Shown: one piece after another, positions 10,827 through 22,093 of the stretch | How positions within the stretch are numbered: the first letter of the stretch is position 1 | Layout of the letters: each line of letters begins with the position of its first letter | Origin: Dentipellis sp. KUC8613 | Taxonomy: Eukaryota > Basidiomycota > Agaricomycetes > Russulales > Hericiaceae | Reading direction: 5' to 3' | Assembly: GCA_002286715.1 (NCBI GenBank) | Contig: NSJX01000057.1 | Span: 67,251 to 131,250, forward strand | DNA length: 64,000 nucleotides | Translations under genes and position numbers: made by a program | The notes under the pieces: model-generated | The model's database searches: none | Seen by the model: the letters and a program-made list of their open reading frames with translations, nothing else | Told to the model about the DNA's origin: nothing

Positions 10827-13800
10827 GTCTTCGTGGACAATGAAGTACCTTGCAGAACCCAGGCCGAAATCGTATTCTCCGCAAAGTCTCGCAAGTTCTT
10901 GTTTGTTTGTTTTGCTATCGTCCATATGCTTTCTTGTTTTCGCATGTAACAGCAGCGCACTGCAGATCATGAGTAACGGTCCTGTTTAATAGTGAGATTC
11001 AGGCAGCACGTTGTATGACTTACAGAGGTGTGTACTTTTCTGATAGTCTTTCTTGTCGAAACGAAGAGAAATTCTGCATATGTGAGCCTCGAAAACGAAC
11101 ACAATAGTTGACACAATGACTCACGAATAACTTCTGCACGATGGCCGATTGTCCTTGAAGTTTGCATCCCTACACATCAACGTCTATCCTCATTAAACTT
11201 CCACTGTCGATGGGAACTAGAGAGGTTGGTGAGCGTGGCAGTGAGTGGACGCTGAAGATTGTCATCGCAAAATCCACGGTACTGCATGCAACACATGCTC
11301 AGCATGCCGCCGCCATCGACGACGTCTGCCCACAGCCTGGCCGGCAGCCAGAAAGTCTACTGACTGCTGATGCACGGCAGGTTGTACGGCACGACATCAC
11401 GCTGGTGAGCGGTATATGCTGAAATTAGTGTGATAGCCGCGGAGTTTGCTGAGCAGAAATCGCAGACATGCTAGCATATCGAAACGATTCCTCGATTGCA
11501 GCGATATGACCATGAGCAAGATGAACGCACCGCGGCGCAAGCGCGGCGTCGATGGCGTGCTATTGACGTCCATATTACAATCTGCGAGAGCGCGACGCAG
11601 GGGTAACACCAGAAACGCAGATACCCAAGAGCGAAGTCCGGAAACACATTGTCATCCCGTTCATAGCCAATGCGTGAGACAACGTGCATAGAGCGCGGTA
11701 GGCGTTGCTGACTCCAGGCTACGGGATGCATGACGCACAGTAAACGCAGCGCATCGCTGCCCTCATCCGCACTGGCGGCTGCGCTTTGGCGATGCTGTGG
11801 ACGGCGGCGGCACTGTCCTTGCCAGGGCCTACAGTCGGAGGCACCGCGTCCAGCAGCGGGCCCCATGGACCGAAAAGCCCTCGCTCGCGCACAACCAAAT
11901 GAGCTGAAAATCAACGGGCTCAAAATTCGCGGGTAGAGTCACGCCGAAGATCATATGCTATGACAACGCACATCGACGGTCGAAACGAGTCCACGGAATT
12001 TCATGTCGGCGCATTGTCCCGACCATTCTTGTTGCACTTATCAAAAGGGTGACGCATAGCCTCCCAGGATGGGGACCTTTCTCTGCGCCTAGCCAGATTC
12101 CGACTCTGAGAGTCAGACAAGGAATCTTGATGGAACTGGCATGAGCTGGGCTTACCAAAAGACAGCCCATCTTCTAACCCGAAGGGCTAGGAGTAGGAGA
12201 TATGGGATGCAGGCCTACTGCATCGCTCTATCCGGCGTGTGTGTCAACACCCTCGGGCGACCTAGGCAGGGCGCATGCGCCCGAGGGATGCCTACGGATG
12301 CTAGGAAGAAACGTGAGGCTGTGCCAAGGTGGTGTCAGCAATATTGATAATAAAGTATTTTTATAGGATTTGTTGTGCACGATTTCGCCAGGATACGAAA
12401 GACTCACTATTGTGAACTGAAGAGATCATCTCGTTCGCAGAGCAATCAGTTTTGTATCTTGAGGCGCGATCCCCGACGAGCGGCGTGGGGAAGCTGAAGA
12501 AGTTAGGCGCCGTAATCGTGCCGCCGCCGTCGTCGTCGTTGGGACGCTCTGGAATTGCCCGCCTTTGTCTACCAAGTAGTAGCTCTAGGACAGCCTATAG
12601 ATGACCCCAAGAGGAAGAAAAAACTTGTTATGTCTAAAAGAAAAATGCCGTGGTTGACGAAGGAGTTGTGGTACCATAGGTACGACAGTGCGAATGGCAT
12701 GCTGTGGATGACCAGGGGTCAGGAAGGCTCGGCCACAGGTTGAGAGGTCGAGATTCGGCACCGGGCCTGTCAACGCAGAGTACGACTACTCCATGCTACG
12801 AGTCCTGCGGCGACGATATGAGATACAGAGTTGAAGATTTGGAGATTTGGTGTGAGCTGGCATCGAGGAACCACGTGGACGGACTCGAACCGGGTCAGAT
12901 CGGGACCAGCCGTACGCCAACAATGCAGGTTTCGGATCCTACCCGAGTCGTCCTCAGTGATGCCGTACTGTACCAACAATTGCTCACTGACTCGGATTAC
13001 CGCAATAATTCATTCCAGATTCGCGTTCATGTGCCCACTCTAGATCTGCGAGTAAAGGCGTACGCGTATTTCTATTCGACAGGACACTCGTACTCGTACA
13101 TAGTGAGTGATTATACTACTGACCACCTCTCTGAGGCATAATCCCACCGTCTTCATGCATACATGGCCATCATGCAGTCGTCCCTCATCACCAGCCATAC
13201 CTACATATTCCACTTGCGCAAACACATAAACAGGTCGTGCGCCGGCGCGTCATCACTGGCAGGAGGCTGTCGAGTGACCAAAGAAGGCCACATAAGCTGT
13301 AAAAGGCACTGTCAGGTTCATGTTCTGCGACACGAAGACAGGCTGTTTATCTGCTGGAGAATGACCATCAGATACGTCCTTCAAGTGAGAGAGGAGCCGG
13401 ACTACAAGGAAGCTTAGATGGACGAGTTCGAAGTCCATGCCCTCCATCTGCAACACGCTGGCTACACTTTCACGGCATTGCATGAACCTGCAGAGTCGGA
13501 CGTGCTGCGGGCATATGCAGCACGTCGTCGGATCGCAGCGCTAGATTGGTGCGAATGAGCGGATACTAAGGGGTAAACCATGATCGGATAAGTAGCACAC
13601 TGATGATAACAGTACGATGTACTACGCCTGTGGTCAGCCGATGGTTCTGGCGGCGGATTGTGTGCAAGTACAATGACATGGAAAATGCAGGGTTCGCTGT
13701 TTCGTTATCAGGACATCCATGACAGGCGCGGGCGCAGTGGTGGTGGGTGCTACTGAGGCTACAGTTACTATTCTCAAGCGTCGTCCACAGGCAATACAGT

Positions 13801-14195
13801 CGTCATCCTAATTGGTGCATGATGTGAGATCCTACTGTAACGAGATAGTTGTCGGGCTCACCGAATTCAAAATGTGCTGACCTGACATGCCAAATACCCG
13901 ATCGCAGTATACGTTTCACAGCGCGCTACGCTATGAACAGCATGCAACATTCCACCAGCCAGCTCACTGGCACACCCGTCTGGGTTATCTCGATAACAAG
14001 CCTCAGACGGTCGGGGTCGAAAGGACCTTTGGAATGGTGCGTCGGCCACTGGTTTGTACCGTAATTCAAAGGGACGATGGCAAGGCATGGCGTGTACGCA
14101 CACTGTTCTCGAAGAGTCTTATGGGGTACAGAGAGAGAGAGAGCAAGGCGATGCTAGATGAACGCCTGCCTCTGTGGCGACAAGAGTTGAGGCTC
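10827..14195. other. Intergenic, no supported gene
   Basis: Several overlapping open frames exist on both strands near 11.4-11.9 kb and 12.7-13.1 kb, but none has splice-supported continuity or recognisable motifs. One copy of the dispersed 46-bp repeat lies at 12764. A B-box-like ggactcgaacc occurs near 12880 without a tRNA fold. Confidence 0.5.
12764..12809 (+). repeat. Dispersed 46-bp repeat, copy 1
   Basis: Carries the family consensus GGCCTGTCARCGCAGAGTA, four variable bases, then CTACTCCRTGCTACG and a GTCCT tail. Four other copies lie at 24757, 24854, 52156 (minus) and 52262 (minus). This copy and the one at 24854 are both followed by a similar tgagatacagag block. Confidence 0.8.
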
Positions 14196-14223
14196 TGAGG
14201 AGGAGGAGGAGGAGGAGGAGGAG
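14196..14223. repeat. GAG trinucleotide repeat
   Basis: Nine perfect GAG units just downstream of the transposase relic. Confidence 0.9.
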
Positions 14224-14471
14224 TTTAGAGGAAAGGTCTTCACGCGCCACTTTTGCACTGTCACGTTGATCTCACGCTGTTCTCCTCATGAGTCGGAATC
14301 ATTTGCATCAGTGGACGATCTGCGCGGGATCTTACTAGTAGCCGGGGTGTCCACTGAATAGCATAGCGACTACGAACTACGTATAGAAAATTATGTATGC
14401 TGCAAGGACCTTGAGTGAATCATATCCAGCCGTCTGTAGACAAAACGATGGGTTCGCACTGGCATTTGATC

Positions 14472-17400
14472 TCACTCCTCCATTTCCTCGTTGTTGTTGT
14501 CGTTGTTGTTGTCATTTTCCGGAACATCACTGACTTTCGTCTGATTCATGAGGAATGGTGCCTGTATCAGCTGACAATAGAGTGAATTTTTGTCTGCGAG
14601 CATGGAATCAGATTCAATAATACCTTGTCCAGAGGGAGGATGTGAAACAAGCGCAATTTTTTTTTCCTCCACTCAACTTCAATTGAAGTCTTGGCTAAAT
14701 GGGATGTAATTTGGGTGGCAGGAAGCAAGATAGGGTCGAGTAGTTGGGTCGAACAGAGCCAACCACCCGCAAATCCGTAGCGCCGATAGGGAGAATCTAA
14801 TTCTTCTTGATCCTCTGGCAATGTTTTATACGGCTGTATCACCATGAATACAGACTCGTGACGAGGCGGAGTCACCGAGAGGTCAGTTCCAGGAACCGAA
14901 TACTTGATAACGTAGATGCGAGATATTTGACCGGCGATATGTGTTCCTTTGTCTGTTGATTCAGATTGTGTTCGGTATATGATATCGCTGTCTCGAGGGA
15001 GATAATCTTGCGTAGCATAACGGACGCCTCGAAGGGAGACATAGGGAATATTGAGGCCATTGCTGGATGCGAGGATGCGCTCGTGCGTGGTCTGAGACAG
15101 AAGAAACCGCGTCATTCGGTGAAAGGTAGAGTTGTCCAGGACGTAGGCTTTGGCGGAAGACATTTTGTACGAGACGTCCGCCATAGGTTGAAGGGCGTGA
15201 GCCATATGCGCGAGACGGGTTCCTCTCGTATCCTCGTCCAGATATTTCTTGAACTCAGTTACAAGCTCCGGCGCACGATCCATGAAAGCGGGGTCGTCCA
15301 GCAGCAGCGCCCGCAAATTAGATTTCCGACAAGATGTCCGTAACATTGTGGCTTCAAGTTCACCAAACTTTTGGTTCGCGTTCACTTCCTGGAGTTGATG
15401 AATGTGCCGCTCGTAGTATGCACCGTTTTTGCTCGCTCCAGACGGTCCGAATCCCCGGAGTTCATCTCCATGATGCATTGCGACGTGGTGAATCGGGTGA
15501 ACAGTCACATGTTTGAAGAGCTCCTTATATCCCTTCATATAGGAGTATATTGCGTCGTCGTATTCTTCGATATGAGCTGGGGAGATCGTGTGGAGGTTGG
15601 CAAGAGTAATTGCCTGCACCAGATTCATATAATTATCTAGGAGCTGGCGCCGACGATCATCCTCATCGAATGAACCCCACAGCTTGATAAGCGTTACAGG
15701 GAGATGAATCAGAGCTATTGCCTGCCATTGCCCAGAGCTGAGCTTGCCCCGTTTTTTTGTTCCCCAGTTGGACGGTGCTTTATTCGTCCAAGAGGGGACT
15801 TGAGTCTCTTCCATATCAGCCCACGTCTGCGTCATAACGAATAGCCCAAGGACAGCATTTTCTTTCCCATCCAGTTCCGCGTCCACATTTACGCCACGTA
15901 CGGGCCTTTTCCCTTTTGACTTCGGTGCACCATCCAGGGGGTCAGGGTACGCAACTTTAGCCCAGTCCTTCAGCTTCCCATGTAATTGAGATTTTGTCAA
16001 TCCTTGCCAAGGAAGACCGACTCGGACGCAAGCATACCGGAATATGCGAACTGCTGCTCGTTCAACCGTCGTATCCTTTCTTCTCTTCTCAATCTGTCGT
16101 AAAAGAGCGGATACAGACTTTTCCTCTTTCTCAGTCGGCGCGATGTGAGGATCGAATGCGGCGTCAGAGTTGGGCTCGGATTCCAGGGCTGCATCGCTAG
16201 TTTCTATCTCCGAGTCTTCTGGCATGGGTGTTGGACGAGTATATAGAGGATGTGCCGATACAGATCCAGACGGAGAGGAGGATGGAACGTCGTCCGCAGT
16301 CAAATGAACGAACTGAGACAATGTACTTATGTCTGTCTTAGATCTCTGCATAGGACGCATGTAAATTCACAATCCACGGACATAGCGGGAACACTTACCC
16401 AGTCCACGATCTGCTGCGCTAGTAAGTCATTTGTCCCCACGCGCTGAAGGCCTAAGTCCTGGCAAATATATTGAAGCAGAACAGATGGCTGGTCCCGTAG
16501 AGAATCATAGAGGTCATCATTATTTCTCTTGATGAGATCGTAGCATTCAACTGTAAGCCTGCTGTTTTGAGACTGGCCTGCCGAATCAAGATCCTCGGTA
16601 ATAGCCAAGCCTCCGTCTACGCTGATGTCAATGCGAAATGCTCTGCGGCAATGATGGGCGACGAGACCTAAAAAAAAAATATGACTGGCTTCCGCGAGAG
16701 TATAGCGGATTGGGTTCCAGTAGGGCAGTCGAAGAAGTGGGGACCATCAAACGCCAAACTCACTGAAGACCTGCTTGCATTCCCGTTCAGAGCTCGCGTC
16801 CCGCCACTTGATGGCAGCGCGGATATGATCTACTGCTTTGCGGACTGGCCAAGAGGATTTGTCAATGTTGTCGATATCATCGAAGTCCAGGTCACATTCA
16901 GTGCAAAATCGATGAGAGGTCACTGCGGAGAATCCACTAGTTTGACGGGCGGCGATCATGTCCGACAAGTTTGGAACGAGAATGGCCTCTGCGAACCGTC
17001 CCAAAGCGTACTTGTATGTTCGAGTATAATGAACGCCGGGGGACCAGAAGTCCTCGAAGACATCTACGATCAAGTCTAAAATAGGGTTGATCTGTTCCAA
17101 TGACGGTTTGTTAGGTCCAGGAACAACACCGGCAAGGCAAACATATTCATCGAGAAAGCGGAGATGTAGAGGAAAATTCAAACAAAAGAGCCAGATGCCT
17201 GTAGAAGAAACGGACTGTTTGGCTGTTTTCAAATGAAAAGGATTGAACGAATCCGTGGAGATCCCAAAGACTAGCCTCAGGCGATCTTTTGGACCAGGCA
17301 GAAATGGTTTTCGATCAGGTCCGAGAATTCTACATAAGACCTCCGCATCCCAACAATCCGTCATGGCTTCGGGATGTGCGGCACGGCGAAACGCGTTCTC

Positions 17401-18352
17401 GAGAAGATCTTCCATACCGGGCCTCGAAAGCCATCTACCGATGCAGTGTTTGATGTCCTGCGGCTCGTACTTTAATATAGGTACGCGATTTCAACCTTGT
17501 CCACGAGCCACGGCTTTCCAAAGTGGTTCTCCGCATGGATCACTTGACCGAGTAGACCTGTTTGTGCAAGAGTCGGGAACGAGAGCTTTTTCCTGTGCGG
17601 TGTTGTAATGATAGAGGAAATAGCAGCTGGGACAGCAGACGAAGACTTGAGTGACAGGGTCCAATGGGTAGAAGGATATGACACTGCGAGGATCCTTGTA
17701 GATTTCCTGAGCCGTCTCCTGCGATTCTACCCTCAGCATGCTCCGAAACGCGGCGAGCAGGATCCTTGCGCCACGCCTAGGAAGATGAAAGAACACCATC
17801 ATGATCAAAACCGTCAGATACGCGACCAGGATAAGGGACGAAGACGGGTGAGAATACCGAAGGTACCGATCTGTAGAACAAGGGTAAGCCGTCAACCCAG
17901 GCCTGATGATCTGAAGGCGGAACAATACCAGTGTCGATGCTTCCTCCCTTCATCCGACGCTGACGGTTCCAAACCTCCTTCTTATGTTGCCTTAGGAGAT
18001 GTAAGGCGTGGAAAACCTGTTGCTCTACGAGCTCTCGTGCGGTTTCGATTTCCTCCTCTGCGGAAGCAGACATCCTTTTCAATTCCTGAAGGAGATCACA
18101 AAGCCGATACTCCGTGTCTAGGAAGTCCTCATTCACGCGGGCATTCGCTACGAGAGCATATGACCCCGTATTGGCCACTGGGGTGGTATCTTCCGGGATG
18201 TATGTGGAGTTTGCTTCAGGTGGGTTCACGAACCGGAGGCCACCCAGACCGTTGATCTGCGCAGTTCTCAACTTGATTTCTTGTTCCCATTCCCGAAGAA
18301 CAGAGATGGTACTATTGGAAAGCTCTTGTGGTAAGTCGTCCACATCCATCAT
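14472..18352 (-). pseudogene. Tnp2-family (CACTA-type) transposase, inactivated
   Basis: Spliced model: 18352-17929, 17870-16399 and 16345-about 14472, joined by introns of 58 and 53 bp. The protein has the order typical of basidiomycete Tnp2 transposases: a hydrophobic stretch, a cysteine block (VFVCCPSCYFLY, PCGEPLW), a conserved core (RLRLVFGISTDSFNPF, CLNFPLHLRF, PGPNKPSLEQINPILDL, SRFC-like TSHRFCTECDLDF, WPVRKAVDHIRAAIKWRDAS, RLPYWNPIRYTL) and a long C-terminal part (YMKGYKELFKHVTVHP). Three lesions disable it. TGA codons at 17493-17491 and 16749-16747 interrupt an otherwise continuous frame and both fit CGA to TGA change. A run of nine T at 14657-14665 sits where the frame must shift to reach the Asn/Asp/Glu-rich tail. 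No convincing CACTA terminal inverted repeats were found. Confidence 0.85.
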
Positions 18353-21347
18353 GGCGCGGATGCCCGCGGGCAGGAGCTTTCGGAGAGTGCTAGTGCAAGG
18401 GGAAAAGAACGGATCCTCAAGTCAAGTCAACATCTTACAAAAACCGTCATGACAACTGACTTTGAGGTGAAGAAAGAAATTTTATTGGACAAAGAATGGG
18501 GTAGCGATAGAGAGATCCTAGCACGCGAATGATGAGTATCGGAATGCAGCACGCGTGCCAGAGGATTTGGAATCGACCAGTGAGACTCACCTCGTCTTGT
18601 CTTGTATCGCCGACTACCTGCAGGTAGACCGTAGTGACCGACCGCTGCAAGAATGAAATCCTGTTGCAGAGCCGACCGTAGACATGTACAGGATAGAACT
18701 AGGACAGATGATCGATAATCATACTTGTCGGATAAGGAAAGCGACACCCTTATCACTTATTTAGCTATAATGATAAAAACCGGATCCTCTCCATGGGCCA
18801 ATGCTGCAAGGTGCATACGATATCAGAGGAAAAACTGCTAATGTCTCAGACCCATATATATTCAAACAAACCCCGAGGGCGACGTATCGGCAACTTATCA
18901 TGCATGCGTCGCGAGAACAGCTAGCAGGGATTCGAAGAAGGCAGCCATAGAGAACACATGGGCATAAATCGAATAAGATGTACAGTAAGTGACTGAGATG
19001 AGCAGCACGGGTTAAAAGGAGAGATATAGAGATGAGGAAAGCATGAAAGATGAGAGAAAAATATTGCTTATTTCTGATGTGTTTCTGATTGGCCGTAGAT
19101 TTCCGCAATCTAGGCGGGCGTAACAAATAACTTCAGTAGGTCGTTGGACGAGGGCTCAGCAGTTGAAGCCGAAGTTGAAGTGTGCTGCTGATCCTCGCCA
19201 ACCCCCCTACAGCCCACATCACGTTGCTGCCGCCTTCATTACGGAAAACGGGAACCTGTCGGTTTCAATAACCTGTACACACGTTTTCTACACAAGTGGG
19301 CGAATACGCACCTTTCCGAAGGGCCTAGACTCGTGCGATAAGCATATCGCAGAGAGCCTTCCCGGCAAGCTGATAACGAATGAGGTGAGGTCGCACGAGG
19401 TTCTGGCGTGTAATATACACGTATCTCCGCACGAACGTTCGACTTCGAGCTACGTCGACTTCAAGCTATGTTGCCGGAGGATGCAGCTGGATGAATACGA
19501 GAACACGGGGGAAGTAAACAGTACAGGATGGAGTGGCGCACCAGGATTTTGCATGCGGGGAAGGTCGGGCCCGTCGTGTGGGTGGTGAGAAGAATGTGGA
19601 GGACGCGCAACATTGCGAATGCTGCGTTCGCCTCTGAGCAGCCTCGAAAACGTTCCAGGAGGCAGCTTGTAAAAATTGAAAGATTCTATCAGCGATCACC
19701 TCGAGGCAGGATGGGAGGAAACGTACCGTAGCAGCAAGGTCAAACTTCATTTGACTTTGAAATTCGGATCATGCAGCGAGCTGGAACAATGCGGCTGGCC
19801 AAGCCGCATTCTCTAACTCTGATGTGCAACTTCTGCAACTTCAAGTAGAGGGAGCAGCAACTCCAGGATGTAGACTGCATGCAGTAGGATAAAGATGAAG
19901 CACTACGATTTCGTTTGAAGGAACATTTCACCTTATCAATATCTGGATCCTAGCTCGTCTCCAAGTGCGTGGGGTGAGTCCCTCGTGTGGGTGCGATACA
20001 GAAGGAGCTATCAAATAGCCAGAGGATGTCAGCAGATGGGCGGAACGAAGTGTTTTCACACCAGTTCCCGGCAGCCCCGCATACTGGAGGTCGCCGTGGA
20101 AGCCACGCATGGCACCAACGCGAACGCCACTCACGAAATGGCGGGATACTGGCAGGGAGCGGGACGATAGCACTTGCAGCAAGGGAAGAATAGGCCGATT
20201 TTGGGATAGTGCAGAGGCTGGGGTCGGAGGCTGTGGTTCTTTGATGGTCGAGGTTCAGAAAGATTCATGGTTAGCTAAGAGAACGGAACGTAAACGCGCG
20301 CACGTACGGCGTTCATATCGGAGAGGCCTTATTCCTGGAATATCCCTCCGTGTGTATCGAAGACGCATTGTGTGATTCTGAAACGGATCTGTTCATGGGC
20401 GTGGGGGCAGCGAGGGAAGGATGGATTATGACGGTGATCGATGCGATTGCGGCTGTGGCTTGGAAGTCAGCTAGTACATAAATTTAATTTTGGTTGGCGC
20501 TGTGGTAAGGAGCTTGCGCTGTTGCGGGACAAGAGTACTATCCGCGAAGCAGAGAAAAGTTTGCGTCTCACATCAGTTCGCGGATCACAGCGTTTGGCGC
20601 AATTGGCACTGCCCAGCATGACAGCACCCTGTCAAACGTCTAGATACCGTATCTCTAGCATTCTTCACAATTTCGAAGCGCGAGCATATGAGCGCACCTC
20701 TTCAACGTGGTTTCTGATGGGGCATTCGAATTCGCCACCTCTCTCTCGCAGACCTGCGGGAGTACCCAATCTTACCTGCTAGAGCGGTGAGCACATAGAA
20801 GATAGCCACCTACACGTAGAAATCGCGTGACAAACAACGCAAGAGCAGCGCAGGTATCGTTGTTTAGAACGCTTAGTGCAGCGTCCAGCGCATGATCTGC
20901 TGAGTAAAGAAAGATTCCGATTGCAACTCCGAAACTTCTCATGGACCCACAACATGTACAGAGCGTGGCCATTGGCTTCTGCCACGGCGATCTGGCCCTT
21001 CTCAAGGCCTCGAATACATCTCTCGCCAAGAAGGCATCTGATCCTGACCCCCACCCATGCCCTCAAATCGGCCCTCCGAGGCTGCTGTGTTTCCCTCTCT
21101 CCGCATGTCTTCAGATAGGAGGCTCACCGTCCATATCGTCAATCTCGATGACCCGCTTGAAGTGGCGTTGGCTTGATACACGCTTAGATGTCGAGGTTAG
21201 GAGGCTGCATCCTAGTACGTATGACCTCCTCCCTCGCGCTCTTCGCATTTTGCTGGCTCCCGGCAGGTGCTCCAGGGTACAAAGTTTCGCTGCACCGACA
21301 GCGTCCTTCACCCACCTTCTTCAATCGTCAGCAACACTTGACACACC
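18353..21347. other. Intergenic with possible short exons, no firm gene
   Basis: The minus strand near 19750-19470 can be spliced (GTACGT donor, GCTGATAG acceptor, 46 bp) into a short hydrophobic peptide starting MKFDLAAT, and minus 19126-18761 is hydrophobic, but neither has a recognisable product or complete model. The segment 20919-20998 is described separately. Otherwise I see no supported gene. Confidence 0.4.
20919..20998 (-). other. Conserved block upstream of a coiled-coil gene, possible divergent exon
   Basis: On the minus strand this block begins GGCCAGATCG and about 50 bp later reads TTGTGGGTCC then GAAGTTTCGGAGTT. The same two anchors in the same order and spacing occur on the plus strand at 40350-40436. 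Translated in matching frames, both give a CCGS/FCGS...SFGV motif, so it may be an exon of a divergently transcribed gene. It lies about 390 bp upstream of the start codon at 21348. Confidence 0.4.
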
Positions 21348-22093
21348 ATGCCTGGCGCAATACACAACGTCCAAGACGATGCACTCGATCTTCAGGATGG
21401 CATGACTGCTGTCTCGGATGCTACTAGTGATGCTTCGGACGGCAGCATCGATTTTAAGCGTACCATCACGGTGAGTACCTATGCCTGCCCTCGGTGCATT
21501 TCGGTGGTGACAATGACTTCCCTTCAGCTCTTAATCACTGATCTGAGGTCGCGACTTTCTCGCTTGGAAGGAGGGTTAATAGCCCTCCAGGACTTCTTCT
21601 CCCACATCGGATATGACACGGATGAGGCCATCCTTGAACTTCAGGATGACCTGGTCGGCGTTCGATCCACCTCAGCCCAGGCCTTACTAGGAGTTCAAGC
21701 CATTTCAGCCCAGGCTCTTGCCGGAGCTCAATCCGCTTCAGCCCAAGCTCTCGCCGGAGCTCAGTCTGTTTCAGCTCAAGCCTTGGCTGTAGCCGTATCC
21801 ACCTCAGCCGAAGCGTTAGCCGGTGCTCAATCTATCTCAGCAGAAGTCGCCAGCGCTCAACAAGTCCTGGAGGAGGGTTTTGCAGACGTGCAGCAAAGGC
21901 TCTTGGTGACACAGGGTCATGTGCGGCGATTGAAAAGGGAGGCCGCCTTGTTTCGTCAGAGGATGGTGAGCACCAATCAGGGCCAGCATATGCTTCAATT
22001 GCTAACGCGCTTCTCGTGCAGGTACGGTTCGAGGTTGCTCTGTCGCTTTTCGCGCTTGCTGCATGCGCTTTTGGTATCATCTGGGCACTCTAA
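21348..22093 (+). CDS. 210-aa coiled-coil protein with 11-residue repeats and C-terminal membrane segment
   Basis: Three exons, 21348-21470, 21528-21965 and 22022-22093, with two phase-0 introns of 57 and 56 bp; the second contains a GCTAAC branch point. Residues 1-41 are acidic and Ser-rich. Residues about 42-87 are helical (LITDLRSRLSRLE). Residues about 88-153 are six 11-residue repeats of the type SxSAQALAGAQ, predicting a long amphipathic helix or right-handed coiled coil. The last exon encodes a single hydrophobic helix (VALSLFALAACAFGIIWAL) ending right before the stop, so the protein should be tail-anchored or a single-pass membrane protein with a cytosolic N-terminus. No signal peptide. 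I know no named family. It resembles four other proteins in this window in architecture, not in sequence. Confidence 0.8.

Noticed and set aside
12870..12960. Possible minus-strand tRNA with B-box ggttcgagtcc
   Set aside because: No acceptor or anticodon stem can be drawn at a tRNA-like distance; the match is limited to 11 bases.
14281..18410. CACTA terminal inverted repeats flanking the Tnp2 relic
   Set aside because: The only candidate right-end sequence (cactagcactctcc on the minus strand near 18396) lies 45 bp from the putative start codon and has no matching partner on the left.
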